A stretch of 5,528 nt of DNA, from positions 1-5,528 of the forward strand of contig JAQGLP010000374.1 in assembly GCA_028292835.1 (NCBI GenBank), in the 5' to 3' direction. Each line of letters starts with the position of its first letter. The stretch's first letter is position 1. Shown here one piece after another: positions 1 to 5,528 of this stretch. The position numbers and the translations under genes are program-made. Source of the DNA: Variovorax sp. GTDB lineage: Bacteria > Pseudomonadota > Gammaproteobacteria > Burkholderiales > Burkholderiaceae_C. The notes below the pieces were generated by a model. That model did no database searches, had not been told where the DNA came from, and worked only from the letters and a program-made list of their open reading frames with translations.

Positions 1-1
1 C

Positions 2-583
2 GAGGTCGTGATTCCGGTGCAGATCCTGAGCCAGTTCGTCGAGCCGCCGAAGCCGCCCGAGCCGCCCCCCGCGCCGCCACCGCCTCCCCCGGCGCCTCCC
101 AGGCGTGTCCAGCCGACCAAGGCCCCGCCGCCGCCGCCACGTCCCCTGGCCATCCGCAGGCCGGCACCGGCGCCGGCCGCGCCCACCGGCGTGCTGGAGG
201 TGCCGCCGCCAGCCCCTGCGCCCCTGGCGGCTGAAGCGCCTCAGGCACCACCGGCTCCCCCAGCGCCCCCGGCGGCGCCTGCGCCGCCCGCGCCCCCGGC
301 CGTACAGTTGCCATCGAGCAACGCCGATTACCTGCAGAACCCGAAACCCGTCTACCCGTCGATGAGCAAGCGTCTGGGCGAGCAGGGCAAGACCATCGTG
401 CGCGTGCTGATCGGCGCCGACGGCCTGCCGCAGCAGGCCAGCATCCGACAGTCGAGCGGCTTCGAGCGCCTCGACGAGGCGGCCCGCGCGGCCGTGATGA
501 GCTGGCGCTACGTGCCCGGCAAGCGCAACGGCGTGGCCGAACCGATGGAGTTCAACGTGCCGATCAACTGGGTTCTGAACTGA
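2..583 (+). CDS. tonB: TonB energy transducer, 5'-truncated by the window edge
   Basis: TonB spans the periplasm and passes proton-motive energy from ExbB-ExbD to outer-membrane receptors for siderophores, heme or other ligands. The reading frame is open to the left edge (Glu-Val precede the GTG at 8), so that GTG is probably internal and the start with the N-terminal membrane anchor lies outside. Of 193 visible residues, about 13-102 form a Pro/Ala-rich spacer with runs such as PAPPPPPPAPP and APPPPPRP, fitting the extended periplasmic linker. Residues from about 106 to the end match the TonB C-terminal domain: an NPKPVYP segment that includes the conserved Tyr-Pro, then a GxDGLPQQASI strand, SSGFERLDEAA helix start, and a final FNVPINWVL strand. 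The TGA at 581-583 lies 22 bases before exbB, and the tonB-exbB-exbD order supports the call. Which ligand it serves cannot be told from this sequence. Confidence 0.93.
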   Translation, partial: EVVIPVQILSQFVEPPKPPEPPPAPPPPPPAPPRRVQPTKAPPPPPRPLAIRRPAPAPAAPTGVLEVPPPAPAPLAAEAPQAPPAPPAPPAAPAPPAPPAVQLPSSNADYLQNPKPVYPSMSKRLGEQGKTIVRVLIGADGLPQQASIRQSSGFERLDEAARAAVMSWRYVPGKRNGVAEPMEFNVPINWVLN

Positions 584-592
584 TTTACCTCT

Positions 593-596
593 GGAG
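593..596 (+). promoter_or_regulatory. Ribosome binding site of exbB
   Basis: GGAG lies 9 bases before the ATG at 606, in the short tonB-exbB gap. It supports that ATG as the start. No promoter is apparent in the gap, which fits transcription from upstream of tonB. Confidence 0.7.
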
Positions 597-605
597 CAAC
601 TTCAT

Positions 606-1322
606 ATGGATTCCCAATTCGGCCTGGTCAACCTGTGGACGCAGGGCGACATCGTCACCAAGGGCACGGCGCTGCTGCTGATCGGCATGTCGCTCGCGTC
701 CTGGATCGTTATTCTGATCAAGGCGCTGGACGTCATCCGCTACAAGCGCCTGGCGCGCTCGTCCTCGGAGTTCTGGCACAGCGAGGACTTCGCCACCGCC
801 CTGGCCAAGCTCGGCAAGGACGATGGCAACCCGTTTCGCGCGCTGGCACTCGAAGGCCGCGAGGCCACGGCCCACCACCGCAACACCAAGGTGCACCTGC
901 ACGACACGCTCGATGTCAGCGACTGGGTCACGCGCAGCCTGCGCAACGGCATCGACGAGTTCACGGCGCGGCTGCAGACGGGGCTGGCCGTCCTGGCCTC
1001 GGTCGGCTCCACCGCCCCGTTCATCGGCCTGTTCGGCACCGTCTGGGGCATCTACCACGCGCTCATGAGCATCAGCACGGCGGGGCAAGCGACCATCGAC
1101 AAGGTGGCCGGGCCGATCGGCGAGGCGCTGATCATGACGGCGCTGGGCCTGGCGGTGGCGATTCCCGCCGTGCTGGGCTACAACGCGCTGGTGCGCGGCA
1201 ACAAGTTCGTGCTGACCAAGCTCAACAGCTTCGCCCACGACCTGCACGCCTACTTCGTGACCGGCGCGCGCGTGTCGAGCGGCGGCCCCGACACCATCGT
1301 CGTGCCGCTCAGGAAAGGTTGA
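606..1322 (+). CDS. exbB: ExbB, MotA/TolQ/ExbB-family proton channel subunit
   Basis: ExbB is the inner-membrane pentameric subunit that with ExbD uses the proton gradient to energise TonB. The 238-residue protein is of usual length. It has three predicted membrane segments, about 19-39, 125-148 and 170-194, with a large cytoplasmic region between the first and second. The family signature is clear: STAPFIGLFGTVWGIY at 135-150 and GEALIMTALGLAVAIPAV at 172-189. Thr145, Glu173 and Thr178 align by spacing with Thr148, Glu176 and Thr181 of E. coli ExbB, polar residues in the channel. The ATG at 606 has a GGAG site 9 bases upstream. The gene follows tonB by 22 bases, and exbD starts 5 bases after its stop. 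TolQ is the main alternative, but tonB upstream and no tolR-tolA-tolB downstream favour ExbB. Confidence 0.95.
   Translation: MDSQFGLVNLWTQGDIVTKGTALLLIGMSLASWIVILIKALDVIRYKRLARSSSEFWHSEDFATALAKLGKDDGNPFRALALEGREATAHHRNTKVHLHDTLDVSDWVTRSLRNGIDEFTARLQTGLAVLASVGSTAPFIGLFGTVWGIYHALMSISTAGQATIDKVAGPIGEALIMTALGLAVAIPAVLGYNALVRGNKFVLTKLNSFAHDLHAYFVTGARVSSGGPDTIVVPLRKG
1311..1318 (+). promoter_or_regulatory. Ribosome binding site of exbD, inside the exbB 3' end
   Basis: AGGAAAGG lies 9 bases before the exbD ATG at 1328 and within the last codons of exbB. Ribosomes finishing exbB would clear this site, which suggests translational coupling that helps set the ExbB:ExbD ratio. The coupling is inferred. 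Confidence 0.7.
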
Positions 1323-1327
1323 TCGCC

Positions 1328-1741
<414 letters not shown>

Positions 1742-1786
1742 GCGCGCGCCGCGCTGCAGAAGGCAGGCGGCGAGGCGGCCCCATGA

Positions 1787-1814
1787 AAAACGCCGGCCCG
1801 AGGGCCGGCGTTTT
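1787..1814. terminator. Bidirectional Rho-independent terminator between exbD and the GlcG-like gene
   Basis: CGCCGGCCC (1791-1799) pairs with GGGCCGGCG (1802-1810), flanked by AAAA (1787-1790) and TTTT (1811-1814). The perfect 9-bp GC-rich stem has a formal 2-base loop, so the innermost pair is likely open. A U-run follows the stem on either strand, so it can end both the plus-strand exbD transcript and the minus-strand transcript of the gene at 1832-2239. Confidence 0.9.
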
Positions 1815-1831
1815 GCCGAAGGCGGTCCAGC

Positions 1832-2239
1832 TCAGAGCTTGAGCGCGGCCACGCCGGCCTTGGCCACCTGCGCGTCCTCGTTGGACTTGACGCCGCTGAC
1901 GCCCACCGCGCCGATGGTCTGGCCGTTCAGCAGGATGGGCACCCCGCCTTCCAGCAGTCCGCACACGCCCGGCACCGTCACGAACGAGGTGCGGCCGCCG
2001 TTGATCATGTCCTCGTAGGTCTTGGTTTCGCGGCGCCCCAGCGCGGCAGCGTGCGCCTTGGCCGGCGCGATCTGCGCGGACAGCGCGGCGGCCCCGTCCA
2101 GGCGCTGCAGCCAAAGCAGGTTGCCGCCATCGTCGGTGATGGCGATCGTCACCGCCCAGCTGTTCTTCAACGCTTCGGCTTCGGCTGCGGCGGCAATGAC
2201 CTTGACGTCGGCGAGCTCGAGGAAGGACTTGGTTTTCAT
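1832..2239 (-). CDS. GlcG/HbpS-family (DUF336) small protein, possible heme-binding
   Basis: This 135-residue protein fits the single-domain GlcG/HbpS family, usually about 130-170 residues. Visible family features are an N-terminal helix followed by the strand AVTIAITDDGGNLLWLQRLDGA (29-50), an alanine-rich helix with APAKAHAAALGRRETKTYE (58-76), and the C-terminal signature GGVPILLNGQTIGAVGVSG (98-116) followed by EDAQVAKAG. No signal peptide or membrane segment is seen, so it is probably cytoplasmic. Streptomyces HbpS binds heme, and GlcG is encoded beside glycolate-use genes in E. coli, but the role of most members is unknown and none is assigned here. The ATG at 2239 is preferred over an in-frame TTG two codons upstream; neither has a clear Shine-Dalgarno sequence. 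It converges on exbD across a shared terminator, so it is not part of the tonB operon. Confidence 0.85.
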   Translation of the reverse strand: MKTKSFLELADVKVIAAAAEAEALKNSWAVTIAITDDGGNLLWLQRLDGAAALSAQIAPAKAHAAALGRRETKTYEDMINGGRTSFVTVPGVCGLLEGGVPILLNGQTIGAVGVSGVKSNEDAQVAKAGVAALKL

Positions 2240-2292
2240 GATCAAAAAATCGTTGCAAAGACCGAAAGCATAACGCCGCGCCGTCCCGCGCC

Positions 2293-2317
2293 GGACTTGC
2301 GCAGGCGCAAAGAGTCC
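2293..2317. repeat. Inverted repeat in the divergent promoter region, candidate operator
   Basis: The core is TTGCGC (2297-2302), AG, GCGCAA (2305-2310). The symmetry extends as GGAC (2293-2296) with GTCC (2314-2317) after a 3-base AGA bulge on the right. It lies upstream of both divergent genes, where a regulator could bind. It is not followed by a T-run, so it is not a typical terminator. No regulator family is assigned, and in DNA this GC-rich it may be chance. Confidence 0.4.
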
Positions 2318-2375
2318 CCACTTCCATCAAGCGGATAGCCAGCCGGCCTTGTGGGGCTTAGCGCTTGCACCCGCC

Positions 2376-2381
2376 TAGAAT
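2376..2381 (+). promoter_or_regulatory. -10-like hexamer upstream of the Bax inhibitor-1 gene
   Basis: TAGAAT matches five of six bases of the TATAAT consensus and lies 52 bases before the ATG at 2434. The nearby TTGCAC (2365-2370) resembles a -35 box but is only 5 bases away, too close to pair with it, and no good -35 is seen 16-18 bases upstream. It is a weak promoter candidate. Confidence 0.35.
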
Positions 2382-2420
2382 GCATCCACCTGCCATTTCG
2401 CAGTCCCCTAGCAACCTCCC

Positions 2421-2425
2421 AGGAG
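2421..2425 (+). promoter_or_regulatory. Ribosome binding site fixing the start of the Bax inhibitor-1 gene
   Basis: AGGAG lies 8 bases before the ATG at 2434. This favours that ATG over the in-frame TTG at 2365 and the ATG at 2380, which would add a short Pro/Ser-rich leader unlike the family. Confidence 0.8.
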
Positions 2426-2433
2426 CTACAGCA

Positions 2434-3135
2434 ATGAACGATCGCGTCCCCACTTTCGGCACCTCCGCCGGCTACGGCCAGGCGTTGCCGCAGGCAGAAC
2501 GTCAGCGTGTTCTGCGCAACACCTACTGGCTCCTCGCCCTGAGCCTGCTGCCCACCGTGCTGGGCGCCTGGCTGGGCGTGGCCACCGGAATCACACAGTC
2601 GCTGCGTGGCGGCTTGGGACTCATTGTGTTCCTCGGCGGCGCTTTTGGCTTCATGTTCGCCATCGAAAAGACAAAGAATTCGGCCGCCGGCGTGCCGGTG
2701 CTGCTGGGCTTTACTTTCTTCATGGGGTTGATGCTGTCGCGCCTGATTTCGACGATCCTGGGCTTCAGCAACGGCACCCAGCTGATCATGACGGCCTTCG
2801 GCGGCACGGCCGGCGTGTTCTTCGTCATGGCGACCCTGGCCACCATCATCAAGCGCGACCTGTCGGGCATGGGCAAGTTCCTGTTCGTCGGCGCCCTGGT
2901 GCTCATGGTGGGTGCCATCGTCAATGTTTTCGTCGGCTCGTCGGCGGGCATGATGGCCATCTCGGTGGCCGCGATCGGGATTTTCTCGGCCTACATGCTC
3001 TACGACCTGAAGCAGATCATCGACGGCGGCGAGACCAACTACATCACCGCCACGCTGGCGCTCTACCTCGACCTGTTCAACGTCTTCCAGAGCCTGCTGG
3101 CGCTGCTGGGCATCATGGGCGGCGAGCGCGACTGA
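2434..3135 (+). CDS. Bax inhibitor-1 family (YccA/YbhL-like) inner-membrane protein
   Basis: The 233-residue protein matches the length of bacterial Bax inhibitor-1 (UPF0005/TMBIM) proteins. After a soluble N-terminus of about 28 residues there are seven hydrophobic segments, near 29-48, 56-76, 86-106, 113-138, 147-167, 172-190 and 203-228. The family signature is plain: an AYMLYDLKQIIDGGETNYI block (187-204) and an ALYLDLFNVFQSLLALLG block (209-226). Asp191 and Asp213 probably correspond to the paired aspartates (Asp171/Asp195) that act as the pH-sensing gate in Bacillus YetJ, a calcium-leak protein. E. coli YccA interacts with the FtsH protease; which role applies here cannot be decided. 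It appears to be transcribed alone: its upstream neighbour is divergent, its downstream neighbour is convergent, and a strong terminator begins 49 bases after the stop. Confidence 0.93.
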   Translation: MNDRVPTFGTSAGYGQALPQAERQRVLRNTYWLLALSLLPTVLGAWLGVATGITQSLRGGLGLIVFLGGAFGFMFAIEKTKNSAAGVPVLLGFTFFMGLMLSRLISTILGFSNGTQLIMTAFGGTAGVFFVMATLATIIKRDLSGMGKFLFVGALVLMVGAIVNVFVGSSAGMMAISVAAIGIFSAYMLYDLKQIIDGGETNYITATLALYLDLFNVFQSLLALLGIMGGERD

Positions 3136-3184
3136 AGGAAGGTGCACGGCGGCGGCTCGGACGGCCGTCGGACTCTCCAAATAG

Positions 3185-3212
3185 AAAAAAGGGCCCGCGC
3201 GGGCCCTTTTTT
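3185..3212. terminator. Perfectly palindromic bidirectional terminator between the Bax inhibitor-1 gene and rlmD
   Basis: AAAAAAGGGCCC (3185-3196) and GGGCCCTTTTTT (3201-3212) are exact reverse complements around a GCGC loop (3197-3200), giving a 28-base perfect palindrome. Either strand gives a GC stem followed by six U residues. It lies 49 bases after the Bax inhibitor-1 stop and 16 bases beyond the rlmD stop, so it should terminate both convergent transcripts. Confidence 0.95.
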
Positions 3213-3228
3213 CTTGGTGCAGCCTCCG

Positions 3229-4752
3229 TCAGCCGAGGTCGAAGACCGCGATCGATTCGACGTGCGCCGTGTGCGGGAACATGTTGATCACGCCCGCTTG
3301 CGCGCAGCGGTAGCCGGCCTGATTCACCAGCAGGCCGGCATCGCGTGCCAGCGTGGCCGGGTTGCAGCTCACGTAGACGATGCGCCGCGGCGGCGTCCAG
3401 CCGCCGGGTGCAGGCGCGGCTTCGGGGTGCGCGAGGCGTTGCTGGTGCAGGTCGGCCAGCGCCTTGACCAGCGCGAAGGCCCCCTCGCGCGGCGGATCGA
3501 CCAGCCAACGGTCGGCCGCACCGTCGCGCACCAGCATCTCGGGCGTCATCTCGAACAGGTTGCGCGCTACAAAAGTTGTAACTGACAACTCACGGCTGGG
3601 GGGCGCCGAAGCCTGGTTCCGCTTGAAATTGTCGGTGGCGCGGCCCACCAGCGTGTCGCTGCCCTCGATGCCCAGCACCTCGCGCGCGCGCGTCGCCAGC
3701 GGCAGGGTGAAGTTGCCCAGTCCACAGAACCAGTCGATCACGCGCTCGTGGCGCTGCACGTCCAGCAGGCGCAGGGCGCGCCCTACCAGGATGCGGTTGA
3801 TCTGCGGATTGACCTGCGTGAAATCGGTTGGTTTGAAGGGCATCGTGATGCCGAATTCAGGCAGCTCGTAGGCCAGCGCGGCGCCGTCTTCCTCCAGCAG
3901 CCTGACCGTCTCCGGCCCCTTGGATTGCAGCCACCACTGCACGCCCGGGTTTGCGGCTGCAAAGGCCTTGAGGCGCCCGATGTCGGCATCGCCCAGCGGC
4001 TCGAGGTGGCGCAGCACCAGCGCGATCACGCCCAGCGCCTCGCTGCCCGGCGCGTCGCCGCAGGCCAGTTCGATCTGCGGGCAGGTGTCGCGCGCGTCCA
4101 TCGAAGCGATCAGCGCGCGCAGCGGCATCAGCATTTCGCTGACCGGCTTCGGCAGCACCGGGCATACCGTCATGTCGGCCACGTAACGGCTCTTGCGCTC
4201 GTGAAAGCCGATCAGCACCGCGCCCTTCTTGTGCACATGCCGCACCGACAGGCGCGCCCGGTAGCGGTAGTGCCAGGCGGGACCTTCCAGCGGGCGCAAA
4301 AGATTGTCGGGCCGAACCTTGCCGAGGTGCCACAGCGCGTCTTCCAGCGCGCGCTGCTTGACCGCCACCTGCGCCGTCGCGTCGAGATGCTGCATCTTGC
4401 AGCCGCCGCACGCCCCGGCATGCAACCCGAAGTGGGGGCAACCCGGGCGCACGCGCTGGGACGACTCGCGCTGCAGCGCCGAGAGCACACCCTGTTCCCA
4501 GTTGTTCTTCTTGCGCAACAGCTTGATGCGCACCTCCTCGAATGGCAGTGCGCCCTCGATGAAAACGACCTTGCCGTCGGACTTGTGCGCCACGCCCTGC
4601 GCGTCGAGGTCGAGCGACTCGACCTGGAGCCATTCGTCGCCAGGCGCAACTGGCACTGGCGCCAATGTTGATATGGATGACGGCGATGCCGGCGACGATG
4701 GCGGCGCCGTCACTGCGGAAGAGTCGTCTGTTTTCTCGGCGGTGGAGGTCAT
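3229..4752 (-). CDS. rlmD: RlmD, 23S rRNA (uracil-1939-C5)-methyltransferase
   Basis: RlmD (formerly RumA) methylates U1939 of 23S rRNA using S-adenosylmethionine. The protein is 507 residues, longer than E. coli RlmD (433). Residues 1-38 are a Ser/Ala/Pro/Thr-rich extension, then a TRAM-type RNA-binding domain (about 41-95). Cys105, Cys115, Cys118 and Cys197 are the likely [4Fe-4S] ligands. The methyltransferase domain shows FTQVNPQINR (311-320), the SAM-binding motif IDWFCGLGNFTLPLA (339-353), VDPPREGA (418-425), and the catalytic Cys463 in VYVSCNPATLARD. Glu499 in HTAHVES matches the general base Glu424 of E. coli. A Pro/Ala-rich insertion lies near 441-455. The ATG at 4752 is the first possible start, since an in-frame TGA lies 15 bases upstream; no Shine-Dalgarno sequence is evident, so a start further inside is possible. 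It lies 124 bases downstream of nlpD in the same direction. RlmC/TrmA-type paralogues are less likely given the length, TRAM domain and four Cys residues. Confidence 0.94.
   Translation of the reverse strand: MTSTAEKTDDSSAVTAPPSSPASPSSISTLAPVPVAPGDEWLQVESLDLDAQGVAHKSDGKVVFIEGALPFEEVRIKLLRKKNNWEQGVLSALQRESSQRVRPGCPHFGLHAGACGGCKMQHLDATAQVAVKQRALEDALWHLGKVRPDNLLRPLEGPAWHYRYRARLSVRHVHKKGAVLIGFHERKSRYVADMTVCPVLPKPVSEMLMPLRALIASMDARDTCPQIELACGDAPGSEALGVIALVLRHLEPLGDADIGRLKAFAAANPGVQWWLQSKGPETVRLLEEDGAALAYELPEFGITMPFKPTDFTQVNPQINRILVGRALRLLDVQRHERVIDWFCGLGNFTLPLATRAREVLGIEGSDTLVGRATDNFKRNQASAPPSRELSVTTFVARNLFEMTPEMLVRDGAADRWLVDPPREGAFALVKALADLHQQRLAHPEAAPAPGGWTPPRRIVYVSCNPATLARDAGLLVNQAGYRCAQAGVINMFPHTAHVESIAVFDLG
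3574..3590. repeat. Short low-GC inverted repeat inside rlmD
   Basis: AGTTGT (3574-3579) and ACAACT (3585-3590) are exact reverse complements around a 5-base loop, in an unusually A/T-rich patch (about 3568-3592) of an otherwise very GC-rich gene. It encodes ELSVTTF at residues 388-394 of RlmD, and the frame stays open. It may be a small dispersed repeat or only local sequence drift in a variable stretch. Confidence 0.45.
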
Positions 4753-4876
4753 GGAGCAATGGTTTCAGCGCGCCCGGTCGGGACTGGCCGAAGCGCGACG
4801 GCCACCCGGATTGCCAGGCAGCCAGCAGGAGGCAGGCACTCGGCGCACGGACAAACCCGCGCCCCGGTGCCCGTGA
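4753..4876. other. nlpD-rlmD intergenic gap, no gene seen
   Basis: The 124 bases between the nlpD stop and the rlmD start hold no hairpin followed by a T-run, no good -35/-10 pair for rlmD, and no recognisable protein. The absence of a terminator fits co-transcription of nlpD and rlmD. In several other proteobacteria rpoS follows nlpD; no part of it is visible here. Confidence 0.55.
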
Positions 4877-5528
4877 TTACCGTGACGGCAGGTAGCGTGA
4901 CGGATCGACCGGCTTGCCCTGGCGCCGGATCTCGAAGTGCAACTTCACGCGGTTGGCGTCGCTGTTGCCCATCTCGGCGATCTTCTGGCCCTTTTGGACG
5001 GCCTGGTCTTCCTTCACCAGCAGGGTCTGGTTGTGCGCGTAGGCCGTGAGATAGGTGTTGTTGTGCTTGAGGATGATCAGGTTGCCGTAGCCGCGCAGCC
5101 CGGCGCCCGCATAGACGACCCGTCCGTCGGCGGCGGCCACTACCGGATCGCCCGCCTTGCCGGCGATGTCCAGCCCCTTGTTCTTGGCTTCATCGAAGCC
5201 GGCGATCTGGGGGCCCTGGGCCGGCCAGATCCAGCCCAGGTCCTCGTCGTTTGTGGCGGTCGACCCCGGTTTGCCTACGTCCGCCGCCGAAGTCCCGGGA
5301 GCACCCGGAATCAGGCTCGATTGCGTGACCGGCCGCGTCATGATGCCCGCGCTGTCACTGGCGGCTCCTGGCACTGCTGGGGCCGACGGTGTCGATGCGC
5401 CCGGCGGGACCACGCGCAACACCTGGCCGACTTCGATCAGGTCGGGATTCTGCAGGTTGTTCCAGCGCGTGAGGTCGCGCCAGTTCTGGCCGGTCTCGAG
5501 GCCGATGCGCCGGATGGTGTCGCCGGGG
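4877..5528 (-). CDS. nlpD: NlpD-like LysM / degenerate LytM (M23) protein, 5'-truncated by the window edge
   Basis: NlpD is an envelope protein that activates the AmiC amidase for septal peptidoglycan splitting. The frame runs open to the right edge, so the start, with the expected lipoprotein signal peptide, lies outside; the TTG at 5422 is internal. Of 216 visible residues, about 1-40 are the C-terminal part of a LysM peptidoglycan-binding domain (PGDTIRRIG, WNNLQNPDLIEVGQVLRV). Residues 41-95 are a Pro/Ser/Ala-rich linker. From about 97 to the end lies an M23/LytM domain with NKGLDIAG, LTAYAHNQTLLV and KLHFEIRRQGKPVDPSRYLPSR-like end. Active M23 enzymes have HxGxD and HxH; here Asn replaces the first His and Lys the next, as E. 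coli NlpD has Asn and Arg. This indicates a non-catalytic activator. rlmD lies downstream in the same direction. Confidence 0.93.
   Translation of the reverse strand, partial: PGDTIRRIGLETGQNWRDLTRWNNLQNPDLIEVGQVLRVVPPGASTPSAPAVPGAASDSAGIMTRPVTQSSLIPGAPGTSAADVGKPGSTATNDEDLGWIWPAQGPQIAGFDEAKNKGLDIAGKAGDPVVAAADGRVVYAGAGLRGYGNLIILKHNNTYLTAYAHNQTLLVKEDQAVQKGQKIAEMGNSDANRVKLHFEIRRQGKPVDPSRYLPSR

Larger units (their letters stand above)
2240..2433. other. Divergent intergenic region (GlcG-like gene / Bax inhibitor-1 gene)
   Basis: These 194 bases separate two divergent starts and should hold promoters for both. Toward the left gene, a minus-strand TATGCT (plus 2267-2272) is a plausible -10 about 28 bases before the ATG, but no good -35 lies at the right spacing. 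Toward the right gene there is TAGAAT at 2376-2381. An inverted repeat at 2293-2317 lies between them. No gene is seen: short frames here extend the neighbours with non-ATG starts and lack family support. Confidence 0.6.

Noticed and set aside
585..1247. A long minus-strand open frame opposite exbB
   Set aside because: Its composition is Arg/Gln/Ala/Asp-rich with no family features, typical of the antisense of a high-GC gene. exbB is certain by its motifs.
2365..2433. A 23-codon N-terminal extension of the Bax inhibitor-1 protein from TTG 2365
   Set aside because: The ATG at 2434 has a good AGGAG site, and the extension contains the -10-like element and a Pro/Ser-rich peptide unlike the family.
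2242..3180. A 312-codon minus-strand frame opposite the Bax inhibitor-1 gene
   Set aside because: It is His/Gln/Arg-rich with no recognisable domain, runs through the terminator region, and mirrors a clear membrane-protein gene.
3748..4671. A 307-codon plus-strand frame opposite rlmD
   Set aside because: It has the composition of an antisense shadow (His/Arg/Gln/Ala) and no motifs, while the other strand carries all RlmD motifs.
4751..4876. A 41-codon plus-strand frame (beginning MEQWFQRARSG) that exactly fills the nlpD-rlmD gap, with GGAGG just upstream
   Set aside because: The GGAGG is only 2 bases from the ATG, too close to work well. The frame is simply the tail of a long shadow frame open since 4304, and the peptide matches nothing I know. 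Conservation in relatives would reopen it.
4881..4903. A direct repeat CGTGACGG near the nlpD 3' end
   Set aside because: It encodes the two Pro-Ser-Arg units of a PSRYLPSR C-terminus, which resembles the conserved RYLPxR end of NlpD, so protein sequence explains it.

Overview
The window looks like ordinary chromosomal DNA from a high-GC betaproteobacterium of the order Burkholderiales, most likely family Comamonadaceae (Variovorax/Acidovorax-like). This rests on the very high G+C, the style of the encoded proteins, the tonB-exbB-exbD order, and an nlpD-rlmD neighbourhood; no rRNA or other taxonomic marker is present, so the family is an inference. I see no tRNA or rRNA gene, no insertion sequence, no CRISPR array and no phage gene.

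Layout. (1) About 1-1741, plus strand: a TonB energy-transduction operon, with tonB (its 5' end lies outside the window), exbB and exbD, closely spaced and probably co-transcribed. (2) 1787-1814: a symmetrical hairpin terminator shared with the convergent gene. (3) 1832-2239, minus strand: a small GlcG/HbpS-family (DUF336) protein. (4) 2240-2433: a divergent intergenic region with an inverted repeat and a -10-like hexamer. (5) 2434-3135, plus strand: a seven-helix Bax inhibitor-1 family membrane protein. (6) 3185-3212: a second, perfectly palindromic bidirectional terminator. (7) 3229-4752, minus strand: rlmD, the 23S rRNA m5U1939 methyltransferase with a [4Fe-4S] cluster. (8) 4753-4876: a 124-base gap with no convincing gene. 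(9) 4877 to the right edge, minus strand: nlpD, a LysM plus degenerate LytM/M23 protein that probably activates cell-wall amidases; its 5' end lies outside the window.

How the genes work together. ExbB and ExbD form the inner-membrane proton channel that energises TonB, which powers outer-membrane uptake of siderophores, heme and similar ligands. The neighbouring GlcG/HbpS-like gene belongs to a family with some heme-binding members, but it is convergent with the operon, so a functional link is only a guess. NlpD and RlmD lie in the same orientation and may share a transcript. In many other beta- and gammaproteobacteria rpoS lies just downstream of nlpD; here it is absent from that place.

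I found no convincing undescribed system. The points most worth a second look are the missing rpoS at the nlpD-rlmD junction, a short low-GC inverted repeat inside rlmD, and the inverted repeat in the divergent promoter region.
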